Source: Costus lasius (lineage: Eukaryota; Streptophyta; Magnoliopsida; Zingiberales; Costaceae). Taken from it: DNA of 64,000 nucleotides. Location: assembly GCA_027563935.2 (NCBI GenBank), contig CM050449.1, positions 47,900,507 to 47,964,506 on the forward strand, read 5' to 3'. Of the stretch, positions 35,728-46,730 are shown piece by piece. Each line of letters opens with the position of its first letter. Within the stretch, counting starts at the first letter, position 1. The translations under genes were made by a program, and so were the position numbers. The notes below the pieces were generated by a model. It saw only the letters and a program-made list of their open reading frames with translations, did no database searches and had not been told where the DNA came from.

Positions 35728-38700
35728 GCACTAAGACCAAGGACAACTGGTGTTTAGTCAGTTCCAATATCTCTAGTATGACCCATTTAGCTTCCGCTGC
35801 GCCAGAGGCTAGGTCAGTGGGGTTTTCCAGATTGCTATCTTTGCTTATTTTAACAAATTTGATCATCATCCTTATTCATGATCTCTAAGATTTGATGATA
35901 TGTTGTAGTACATACTTGAGCATTAAGTTCCTTTTCTTATGCTATGGCCCCAGTAATAACTATACTGGACCATCAAGCACTATGAACTAGATCAAGTTCA
36001 AATGAATGAAGCTGCATCCTTGGCTACCACAAGGAGCTGCAATGTACTCAGCCTTATTTGTAGAATCTTGCCACTTTGGTTTGCTTAATGTTCTTTCACC
36101 ATACAACACCATAACAAGGCAAAGCGCAAATCCTGGCTGTGATCAATAGTCACTAGACTGGAACGAAGTGTCAGTGTACCCTTGTACACAAAATTCTTTC
36201 CTGTCTATCATAGACTAGACTCCAATCCTTTATACTTCCCAAGTATATATATAAGGATTGCTTTCACAGCTAACTAGTGTTTAAACACTAAGATCTGATT
36301 GAAACTTGCTGGCTATGCTCCAAGCATTTGCCACAAATGCTCTTGAGTATATTATTCAAAACATGATCCATCCTACATACCATGTATCAGGACTTTGGAC
36401 CCATGTTAATACTCTCCAGCTGTGTCACAGGACACAACATGTTTGAGAGATTTAGACCATATCTTCCTGGAAGGTATTAATATTTGGAATCATCCAATAT
36501 AAACCTCTCCAGAAACTCTTGGATGAACATAGATTGACTAAAAGGGCAATGACTTTCTCGGATCTCTATCTATAGATCCTCATGCCTAGGATGTAGGCAT
36601 CATTCCCTAGATCATTCTTCTCGGAATACATATCTTCCTTTTCTTCACCATGTGAAGAGCTGAGATGTCATTCCATGTGAGGAGAATATCATCAATCATC
36701 TAGAACAAGAAATACTATTAAGGTGCTCCCACTGATCTTCTTGTAAACACAGGCTTTTTCAACCATGCTTGCATAATATCATGCATATCTATATGGCCTT
36801 GATATGAGAACTTTTTGCCTATTTCCTTATAGAAATCTTTTCAGATGTCCATGCAAGAAAAGCAGTTATCATAACAACATGCCATAATTGATCATGCAAT
36901 TATAACAAGCAGATTCCTAATGGACTTAAAGCTCAGCTATTGGTGAAAATTTCATCATTATCCACCTAGTGGATTTGCCTGAAATCATTATTCACTAGCT
37001 TCCTTTCTAAAGTAACAATGTTACCTTCCATGTCCATCTTCCTAGAAGATTTATTTATAGCCTGTGGGAATTACCCCTTTTGGCAGCTCATCCAAGTCCC
37101 AGACTTGACTAGCAGACATGGAGTCCATTATGGTTCTTATGGCCCTTAGCCATTTCTTGGAATCTGGTTCACCGACCACTTCCATTTCCTCATAAGTCTT
37201 AGGTTCATGCTTGATGGAAAAATTCGTCATGCCCAGCATATCGAATCAATCCAGACTTATGTTGTTCCTGTGTTACTTGAACCTCAGGTTGACTTTCAAC
37301 CTCTATGTGAGATTTTGCTTTCCATGTGTGTCTAGTTATATTGTGGTTGATTCTGGACCTTGTCCAAATCAAATCTACTCTCACTAGCTTCTTTCAAAAG
37401 AAATACTTTCTCAAGAAAGACAGTTCTTTAAGCAACAAATAATTTGTTCTCCTTGGCATAGAATTAGCACTCTATAGTGCACCACAAACACATACTTTTG
37501 AATCACTGCACATTACATTCCCAATTCCATTGAAGAAATGAGATATTTGCAGTTCGCAACTCAAAAATTAACTTAGATATTTTCTTATGGAGTGGTAGTA
37601 CATCTGTTTGCATAGCATCATAGTAGTATATTTGCATGACCATTCGAAGATGGAACCACATCCAATGTGTTCCTTTATCTTTCTTTGAAATTCACCACAC
37701 AGTGGTGTACTAAGTAAGCTGTGAGATAACTCCACACTTCTTAGGACAGTCATCAAATTCTCCACTAATCATCTTGATCCAATCAAGGTGTTTTAATAGA
37801 TCCTTCAATTCGACTCAATACTTCATTTGTGAACTTCTTGGATTTTTCCAAAGTTCTTGGGTTGCGTAAGGCATACCCACACCTAATGAAGTATATAACT
37901 CCTCTTAGTGCTTGTTTACATGGGTCCACGTACATTGCTGTGTAATAGATCCAACAAGTCACTACTCTTTCCACCCTTTTCGGTGAAGGCAGCATTTGTC
38001 ACATTGTTCCTTTGAACTAAGCCCACATGTATCATAATCCTGAAAGGACAATGATCCCAATAGTCCTATGGACCTTTGGGTGTGACCATTATTCTATGGT
38101 TCAAGAGACAATGCTATATGAGGATTGAATCATTAGATCTGATCTTGTGTCACATATAGAACCACAGACTATTGTCAATTGTATCACTTCAATAGAACAT
38201 CTCAGATTAAAGAAAAGTATTATTTATTATTTCAAACTGAAGTCCTTTCCAAAAGGAATGATGTTCTATTACATAAGCTGATACATAATAGCAAAGTTCT
38301 ATATAAAGTCTTCAAGGCAGTGAGATGATATCAACAGCAGCATCCAATGCTCCGTGCCTGACCCGAGAGTCGATCCCATCAAGCCTCTTCGTCCTACTTC
38401 TTTTGAGCTCCTACACATGTAAAACATATGTGAGCCTCACATACGGTACCCAGTACCCATGAATAAGAAGTAGACAAAAGACCTCGGTAACACAATACCT
38501 GAAGCGGATGGATTACATCCCTTCCTCTTTGCCATGCTCTTCTTGGCCATCAATCTTCTTCGAAATACCCATGCATTCCCAGTCTTCCGATGTATTAGCT
38601 TCAAAGATACAGAACCATGGTCTTTCTCAGATTCAGGCACACATTCTGAAGATCCAACAGAACTCTCCTGATCATTGTCTATAGAGCATGGTGTGAAGAG

Positions 38701-39004
38701 ACCTTTGAGATGTATGATTAGGTCATAGATCCCCATCTCATCACATTCAACCTTGACCTCTGGGGTCATGCACTCTAAGACAAGAGCAGTGTACTGTTCG
38801 TTATCTTCACAATGTTCAAGATAGACATTCCACTCCCAGTCATTAGTGAAATACACACTGGGCTGGGATGGATGGAGGTCTTTCAAGAAGATGCACCTTA
38901 TTTTCTTGTTTCAGTATCTTGGACAAAATCTTGAACCATTTTGTCCAATTTGTCCCATCCAGTTTATGTTTATAAAGTTTCAATCTTAGATCAGGAGATG
39001 CCTT
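35728..39004 (-). pseudogene. Decayed gag-pol of element D
   Basis: Scattered minus-strand matches in the right order: gag start near 38990-38890 (KLDGTNWTKWFKIL), gag body in an open stretch 38886-38437 (LECMTPEVKVECDE, IIHLKGLF), protease (SWVLGTVC near 38460), the integrase-to-RT connector with the RT start at 37239-37051 (SASQVWDLDELP), and RNase H near 36090-36020 (DSTNKAEYIAA). The gag stretch jumps from capsid to just before the protease, so the CCHC knuckle has been deleted. The protease Asp is Gly. RT lacks its catalytic part. D could only have been moved by proteins from other elements in recent time. Confidence 0.8.
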
Positions 39005-40516
39005 CTACAATAAGCAAATAAGTAAAGTAAGTACAATGATAAGGCATTTAATAAGGACTTTATATTAAATGCTATGCTCCCACTACTTCCAAAATAAGTT
39101 GAGAACTCTCTAACTCAACATGGAAATAGGTGAGTAGGATCCTAATTTCACATAAGGTCTCCGCGACTCACGAGGGTGAGTTGAGATGCACAGAGAGTCT
39201 CATGCTTCCTTAGGTAGGCATGCCAGCCAATTGTGGCATGAACAATTCCTCTTAGTTGAGACAGACTAGGCGCCTTGTGTCCAGCGAGGGCTGGATACAA
39301 CACAAAACCCTATCCTCTCAACAGCTACCTCTAGTAAATCATCATGTCAATGACATATGAAAAACTAGTCAAGTCTGGTCCTAACCGTTATGCCCAGGGC
39401 CAACAAATTTCCTTGCGAAGGCACGCCCTGGTTAAAACTGGACTGGGGAAATCATTGTCACCATACACCTTCTAAAGATAAGTGGGTGTGTCCCACGAGG
39501 GTGGGAAACAGTTCACAACACCACCGATCGATAGTTTGATGAGGGCTACGCGTTAGAAGGCTATCGACTTGATATTGTATTGAGAGTTTTTGCATGTACG
39601 TTTTATTCTTTTCTAGCATGCAGTTTTCCTATGGTTATGGCAGCAAAGGAAAAACATCACAGGCATGCTATGGACAAAATAATAAACCATCATAGGCATG
39701 CTATTTTGGTCGATATGGTCATAGCCCTTTTCATACACATAACTTGTCACGAGCCATGTGACATGTTATTGTGCATCCAAGGGTTGCGAGTCCCTGAAGC
39801 AAATCAGCCCATGCTAGAAGCCGAAAGCAAGTGTCCTTTCTTCAGCCGCAAGTCCATCACCAAGCTTCCAAAGCTGGCGCCACTCTGATATCGGTTGAAG
39901 AAGACACCTTGTTGTCTTTGATGAACCTTAACCTATCTCATGTAAACAATTCTACATCTATTCTAAGGAAAGATGAAAATTTTACATGAAGAAGGGGGAG
40001 AACCACACGCAGGTGGTAGAAAGATTTTACAAGCATTCATCACAGCTGGAAACATGCTTCCACATCACAACACAGGAGGGCACTCGCTATGACCATATCA
40101 ACCCATGGAAGAGACAAGTGGCGCATATATAAAATTTGAAAAAAGCGTAATAATCAAATTTTATCCCCTTATGCGCCAACTCCATCCAAAGCACTCTCTT
40201 TATCAAATTTATGCTAAAATTGGGATCAAGTTTCATGATGATTTCATGGACCCTATCGGCTGGCAATTTTGTCAGATCAAGAGACCTGGCCAGTCCGAAG
40301 ACACAATACCCGTCCTACTTGACAAAATTACGTATGCCTTTGGTCTTAAATCCATCATAAACACAATCCAATTTTCGGCCATAAAAATTGATGAAAGAAG
40401 TTTGGATGAAAGCGCCTTCTAGGTTAAACGCGCACGGATGAACGAAAAATTTTCCAAAAATTTTTCACACAAGCAAACGTACACCTTGTGTTTCTCGCAA
40501 GTAGCTCTGATACCAC
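39005..40516 (-). other. Leader of element D with predicted splice acceptor
   Basis: On the minus strand a T-rich tract and TTGTAG end at 39005, immediately before an open gag frame. Blocks near 39150-39300 (for example GGTCTCCGCGACTC on the plus strand) match the leaders of A, C and I, which shows D is a distant relative. No separate gene is seen; the plus-strand frames at 39580-39888 and 40105-40422 run against the element and are probably chance. Confidence 0.6.
40504..40515 (-). other. Primer binding site of element D
   Basis: TGGTATCAGAGC on the minus strand, a perfect initiator-Met-type site one base from the LTR. Confidence 0.9.
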
Positions 40517-40649
40517 TGTTAGGGAATGCCAGGTGTAATTTAAAATTTTGCAGTCCCAGGACGCAGCGGAAGAAGCATTACACCCGAAACACATTCCTAT
40601 CCAAGGATCCATGCGAGAGAGAAGACACAAGGATGTGTTAGAGATGTAC

Positions 40650-40679
40650 CTCTTTTGCTTGTTTAGATGTCGAAGCCAT
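40650..40679 (-). other. Predicted LTR-encoded first exon of gag (element D)
   Basis: ATG and nine further codons (MASTSKQAKE) ending at a GTACAT donor. Joining to 39004 keeps phase and leads directly into the gag start. The same architecture as in the A family, but with unrelated exon sequence. Confidence 0.55.
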
Positions 40680-41880
40680 GTTGAAGGCGCCCAAGTGTTC
40701 GCCCTCGACAAGTATCCACGCGTCGACTCCTTGATCGTTGCTCCCTTCCACGCTCGGTGCTAGCCTCGGGAAGAGAATCGAGCCTTAGGGTTCCTTCACT
40801 CTTCTTGCGCCAAGTGCAAGGAAGATGCCGCCAACTCCTAATCATCTTCACTCCAAGAGAAGAGGGAGAAGATGAGTTTCGGCCTTGAGGAAGATTAGGG
40901 GGAAATTGCACCACCAAGTCCTTCTCCAAGTCACGCCAAGAGGAGAGGAAGGAGAAGACTTGCGGTCACTTGTTGGAAGAAGGGTTGCGCCACTTTGATG
41001 TGTCACCCTTTGCACTTGCTTTCGCCCCTCTATTTGTGTTCACATCTCCAAGTGTTCATCATCTAGAGAGGGCGACAATGGGTCCTATAAATAGGACTAG
41101 AGGCGGCTTGGGCAAGGGCTAGGATTACACCAAGTGTATGGCTAGGATGAAGGAGTCTTGAGGTAAGGAAAGTCTCTAAGACTTTGCCATAAACCTCATT
41201 CAACCCATCCATATTTGTCCAAGCACTATTTCAGCCCAAGACATGCCTTAAATGCATTCTTACCATCAAAGGATAAGTGGCTAGGCGCAACATGCATGAG
41301 GAATTTCGGCTAGAGTTGTGTCTTGGGAGAAACTAGGGTTTGAAGTAAGGTAAGTCTCCAAGAAATTACCATATACCTCTTCCCTATATCCATATGCGCC
41401 TAGGAACTTCCCATAAAAGTTCTCAAGCCATATCAGCCCCAAGACTTGCCTTAGAAGCAAGTATTCCATCCAAGGAAGAAGGGCTAGGCGCCCTTTACTT
41501 CCATAATGAAGCAAAGGCGCCTCCCTCACCCCATTATGCCCCTAGGCGCCAATGGGGTGAGATTTCTCCCCATTATACCCTTTTAAGCCAATTCCTCTTC
41601 ATGACAACTAATTATTGGGCCTCATTGGATAATGAGCTAGCCCAAACTTCATGGCATGGGTTGATTAAGCCATTGGATCTAATCCAATGCAACCCTAATC
41701 CAAATGTGACCAATCTAGGTCAATTTCGGGTCAACCTGCCAAAAATGAAGTTTGGCTCCAATAATTTTCTTCCGACTCATCAGGCCCATTGGCGCTGATG
41801 AAATCTTCCAAATTGATCCAAGTTATCCAATAACTTGATCCTAAGGCTTCTGATTAAAGCAACGTCAAGAGTCTATTGCG

Positions 41881-41962
41881 TGTGACCCCGTAGGATCCAT
41901 ATGACGATGGCAATGATGTAAACATCATAAGTAGTGAGGGGTATCTAGCAACACATCACTAC
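41881..41962 (-). other. Conserved hairpin module in the D 5' LTR
   Basis: Stems GTAGTG/CACTAC and ATGATGT/ACATCAT with loop TGCTAG. It matches the D 3' copy with two substitutions. Confidence 0.55.
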
Positions 41963-42717
41963 AACCCATGTCATAGGACTTAATCATTATGGCAACAACT
42001 CCTAACAAACAACGAGGATTCCCATTGCATTACAGATCCCTTTGCCTAAGCTGATATCCTGCCATTGGATTAGTCTCAAGTTTATTATCCAATGCATTGG
42101 TCATGACTCAACAAGTGTGGCCACACTCTCCTGTCATGCACCAATAAGGTGGGGCGCCCCGAGTGGATATCATGCTTCCAATAAGGAAGGGGCAAATCCT
42201 ACTATTGGTCATCCATGTCTCTACATGACTTATGACATGCCCAATGACAGTCGTTTTGATCTCCCAATTACGGAGAGACGTAAGACTGTATTAAAGCACA
42301 CCCATCATCAAATCTAGACATGAATACCTCAAGTCTAAGGATCAATGCAAACCTCTTGTATGTGAGATTGACTTGTTGACTAGACAAGTCAATCCTAACG
42401 GTGGATCACTCCAGTGCATCCAATGCACCTGTATGTCTGCGTTACTGTGCCCCGCACCTAACCAGCCCATACACCAGTCTCACATATACCAAAGCTGTCC
42501 CATATCTGCTAAGGTATCTTGTCTGGGGATAGCTTATGAGAATGGATCCAATCCAAACTCCTGGGATATTATTTATGCAACTCAATACATCAACGCAGGT
42601 AGAGAAGTCTGCATAATAACGACCATGCCTATATAAAAAGTAATAGTTCTATCAAAGTACATTCAAACAATGCCTGACCATGTCCATACATTGGTCTTTA
42701 GGGCATATACACCAACA

Positions 42718-43069
42718 GTAACCCTTAGTTTCCTTAGGGTACCCCACTCCATACCTCATACGGAATCTTTCAGACACTCTTAGATGGAACATTATTTAGT
42801 ATGAGAGAAGCTGTCTCAAGTGCATGACCCCAGAATGAGGGCATAGGTCAATCTCTCCAGGCCGCACCGATCTACTTTACTTGAGCCCCTGCATATTTGT
42901 ACAAATATGAGCTCCACATGCGGTATCCAATACCCATGTCATAGAAGTAGAAAGGTTGACTTCAGTGACATAAATACCTGAGCATGAAGACGAAGCCTTG
43001 CCTCTCTTCTTCTCATTCTGAAGTCACACTATGTCCTTTCTCATGTGAGGTGGTCCTCCACATGAGTAG
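42718..43069 (-). pseudogene. Copia pol fragment F, right piece (integrase, protease)
   Basis: The minus strand shows YPKETKGYY, then after a gap integrase SFWGHALETA ... PYEVW, and after a second, larger gap the protease WVLDTACGAHICTN near 42935-42895. The regions between are deleted and stops are present. The protease again reads DTA. It continues the left piece at 2765. The far end stops at the right Athila-like LTR. Confidence 0.75.
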
Positions 43070-44931
43070 TGATGAAGCTAAATTTCATAGCATATTTCTT
43101 GCTAAATCCACTACATTTTTGGGTCATAATCATGCTCTGTTGCTTATTTTTATGCCTTATTTATCAAATATTTTGGAATCTACACCTTTCTTGGTTTTTG
43201 ACCAATTTCAGGTAAAAAGGCATCATTATCATGAGTTTTCAAGCAATTTCGATGTGTTGATGAATTTTAATCATCAAGAGGAGTTTGCACACAAAATTTC
43301 AAGTCAAACCGGATTTTCCTGTGAAATTACAGTAGTGCCGTAATTAATTTTACGGCAGTAATATGAGAATATGGCACTATTATAATGAACTTCACAGCCA
43401 CAACTCATAGAAGATTTTTTGGAAATTACGGCACTACCATAATAAATTTTACGGTGCTGTAATTTTTGTCCAGATTCAGGCAGAGACTTTAAAGGATTGC
43501 GGAAGAATTATGGCACTGCCGTAATGAATTTTACGGTGCCATAATTTTGGACAAATTTCCTACATAAACTTTCAGGAATAATCAAGGAGATTACGGCACT
43601 ACCGTGATGAATTTTACAATGCCGTAATTGCGGGCCACTTTCCTACAGAAACTTCAGAAGCAATTACGGCAGTACCGTAATCATCGTCACGGTACCGTAA
43701 TTATACGCCCAGTTGCCCGATTCTTCCGCCGAAAACTTAAAAAGATGATTTCACAAGATTTAGAGAACCAATTGAAGATCCAAAAAAAGGGGAACACTCA
43801 GTATTAGGAAGGGACGATTTTCGAAGCAAAAGGAACAATTTTCATTCACGTTTGATGGAGAATTTCAGAGAATCGCCGCCGCGCTAGGGTTCATTGCCGT
43901 TCATCGTACAGACCACCTCCAACCATGAAATTTGATAGGAAGCTTCGCCTGAGGAAGGAGAACACACCACAGAAGTTTCAGAGTGAAAAAGGACCGATGA
44001 AGGGAGAAATCAACAAAAACGTGGTCGCCTGCATTGTTCATCGCGACTTTGCTGCAAATTACGGGCTGTAATTTTCATTACAGCCCTGTTTTGTAACTTT
44101 TACTCTTCCCTTTCGATTTCTGATCAATCTAAAACCATGCTTTATTGTAATCCTTTAATCATGCTAGCTTAAACCTTCTTTTGGGACAAAGGGGGTAATC
44201 CCTTTGATATTTCAATGACTAGATGATCTTTATTCCATCAAAATATTTTTGGTATGGTAATTTTACTTAAGAGATTAATGTCTTTAATCTTTTCTAGTTT
44301 CATTCATTAACATGTGTTAGAGTTTTATGATATGGACTAAGAAGATGATACGCAAAACTTGGAACCCTAGAATTTATGGTAGGAGCTCATCGTAAGAGAT
44401 TAGTTGTGTTCTAATCTTTAGATTTTAGAAGTTTAATTCTTGTTGATGTTTTGATCCAGAAATTATTATTATTTTAGACGTGAAAATATGCTAGAGATAG
44501 ATATTGAATTGTTTGAAAACCTTAAGTAAAACCTGTGAAACTAAGGTATGAGAATACTTAGTTTTGCTTTAGATCTTGACATTGAGATGGAATGCACGAG
44601 AGTGATTCTTAATCTCTCTGTTAAAGTTTACTTCTATTAAACATTGAATAGATCTTGCACGAGAGTGAGGATCGTTCTTTGTAAATTGACTGCGTGAGAG
44701 CGAGTTAATTTCTTTATTAAGTAAGTTATATCTTTACCATAACGAAAATAGATTGATGAACATTTAATTATATCTAGTCATAAATATTAAGGTGGATGAA
44801 CCCCTAGTCCCAATTCTTTCTCTCTGATTTTTCGTATATCGTTCGATCGTTTATTTTCATCATTCTCGATTTGTTTAGCTAGTGATAATTCAATTCATTG
44901 GTACTTAACAATGAGGTCTCTGTGGTTCGAT
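43070..44931 (+). repeat. Right Athila-like LTR, cut by element G
   Basis: Starts TGATGAAGC, and its blocks match the reverse complement of 350-2112. It stops at GGTCTCTGTGGTTCGAT, about 65 bases before the LTR end expected from the left copy, because element G begins at 44932. The remainder would lie beyond the window. The 119-codon frame at 42984-43343 spans the F/LTR border and is not credible as a gene. Confidence 0.7.
43325..43705. repeat. Tandem array of paired palindromes in the right Athila-like LTR
   Basis: Five degenerate units of about 75-105 bases. Each has ATTACGGCACTACCGTAAT-like and TTTACGGTGCCGTAATT-like inverted repeats in turn, near 43328, 43436, 43507, 43591 and 43662. Confidence 0.85.
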
Positions 44932-45524
44932 TGTTGGGAAACCCCGAGGATATTTTACAGATTTTCAGAGTTTTATTGACATAAATACATAGCACAGCGG
45001 AAGAATATCCCCGAAACAGGCCAGTCCCAAAAACCCAGTGAAGATCGCATGCGAAGGAGTTGACACGATGAGATAGAAAATACCTTAAAGAAAGATGAGG
45101 CCGATGTCAAGGTACGCGCCCAAGCGTGCGCCCGCTGCAGTCTCACACACACGGATGCATCGAGCCTCTTCTTCCACGCCCGGTGCTAGCCTCGGGAAGA
45201 AGATCCAAGCCTTGGGAGAGCCCTCCAAGAGACTTGCGCCACAACCAAAGGGAGATGCACCAAGAACAAGGAGGAAGAAGGAGATGCCGCCAAGAACAGG
45301 TTCACCTTTTGCCAAGGAGAAGGGAAGATGAACACTTGCGGTTTGATGGAAAGGATGGAGCCACTCACCCTCACTTGATCGCCCTCTCAATTGATCACGC
45401 CTTCAGGAGAAATTGTGTGTTGAGAGGGGCGGCCAAGGTCTCTATTTATAGAGACCATAGGCAGTTTACTTGTGGCCTCAATTCAAACAAATTGGGTGGC
45501 TAGGAGAAGAAGTAGGAATTTAAA

Positions 45525-45731
45525 TCCTAATCTAATTAGGACTCATGTGGGCGCCTTGATCATGTCCTAATCCAATTAGGATTTACATGGACGGTTTGAT
45601 CAAGATAAGTCCTAATCCAATTAGGACTTATATGGGCGACTTGATCAAGTCCTAATTCAATTAGGACTCAAGGGGCGGTTTGATCAAGATTCAAAATAAG
45701 CTTTGAATCAAGTCCTAATCCAATTAGGACT
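45525..45731. repeat. Five palindromic GTCCTAAT...ATTAGGAC repeats in the G LTR
   Basis: Copies of GTCCTAATCCAATTAGGAC or close variants near 45525, 45564, 45609, 45649 and 45712. They are separated by similar spacers containing GGCG and TTGATCAAG. Confidence 0.9.
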
Positions 45732-46190
45732 CTAATTATTTATTTAATTAATTGAATCCTAATTAATTCAAATAAATCAGCTCATTTAATCCCACAAAAA
45801 TAGGACTCTAATTAATTAATTAATTAGCCCTTATTTTATCATGATCAATTAAACTCACATGAGGTATAAGCGCTAACCCTAGTCTAACTAGGGTTAAGCA
45901 TGCAACATCCCTTTTCTTCTCCTTAAGCCCATTAAGCTCAACCTTTTCAATGGGCCCAGCCCAAGGTCCATTTTTCATGTTAACCAAGCCCTTGGATCCA
46001 ATCCAATTTAACCCATGGTCAAATTGGGCTAACCATGGTTAAAATGTCGTAAATGGAAGTTGGCTCCAATAAGTCTCTTCCATCTCATCAGGCCCATTGG
46101 CGGTGATGAAATCTCCAAAACAGATCCGAGTTATCCAATAACTCGATCATAAGGCTTCCTGATCAATGCGAGAACTTGAGTATCAAGGTG

Positions 46191-46275
46191 TGCGACCCTG
46201 TAGGTTCCTCTAACGTTGGCAGTGCTGACCTAAGGTCACCACAAGCAGTGAGTGCACCTAGCAGTGCATCGCTGC
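46191..46275 (-). other. Conserved hairpin module in the G LTR
   Basis: Outer stem AGCAG/CTGCT, inner hairpin TGCAC/GTGCA around TGCTAG, second hairpin TGACCT/AGGTCA, then CCT-ACA-GGG and GTCGCAC. The stems differ from A and D but pair well. Confidence 0.55.
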
Positions 46276-46730
46276 TACTCAAGTCAATGGATATCGACAT
46301 CGACATCCCCATCATCGCAACCAGGTACAGATGCATTACAGTCTCTTTGCCGAACTGATATCCGATTGGCCAAGTGTGTCACCACTTGTTTCTATCCAAT
46401 CTCATGGCTATGACTAAATCAGGTCTAACCTGGGTATGGCCATACACTTTCAGTCATAGAACCATAGAGGAGCTCCAAGGATATCATGCTTCCCTTAGGA
46501 AGGGGCAAATCCTATGTCTGTGCATTGACCTTCTCATATGGGTCGTGACATGCCCAATGACAACTGTTATTACCTCCCAACTACGGCAAGGCATTAGGTT
46601 GTATCAAAGTATATCCCTAACCATATAGAATGACCAATGACCTAAAGTCAAGGGATCAATGCATCTCCTATCACTTGTGAGGATAACTCGTGACACCAAG
46701 TCATTGCCTCACAGTGGGTCAGTCCAGTAT

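Larger units (their letters stand above)
2766..42717 (-). mobile_element. Element D: minus-strand Ty1/copia LTR retrotransposon, defective
   Basis: The target duplication GTAAC is at 2761-2765 and 42718-42722, and both ends have the TG...CA form. Order on the minus strand: 5' LTR 42717-40517, primer site 40515-40504, leader, decayed gag-pol 39004-35728, PPT 35727-35718, and a 3' LTR split by element A. Without A the element is about 9.2 kb. The two LTRs are close copies but differ by an indel of about 21 bases (present at 3060-3085, absent near 40805) and several dozen substitutions. D is therefore older than the elements nested in it. It inserted into the integrase region of F. Confidence 0.9.
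40517..42717 (-). repeat. 5' LTR of element D
   Basis: 2201 bases, uninterrupted. It retains the empty site for element A (AAGGGGCAAATCC near 42187-42199). It carries the hairpin module and the predicted first exon. Confidence 0.93.

Noticed and set aside
42984..43343. 119-codon plus-strand frame as a gene
   Set aside because: It spans the border between the copia fragment F and the Athila-like LTR, so it is a chance fusion.
45085..45503. Overlapping frames of 78-125 codons in the G LTR as a host gene
   Set aside because: All lie inside an LTR, overlap on both strands and match nothing recognisable.
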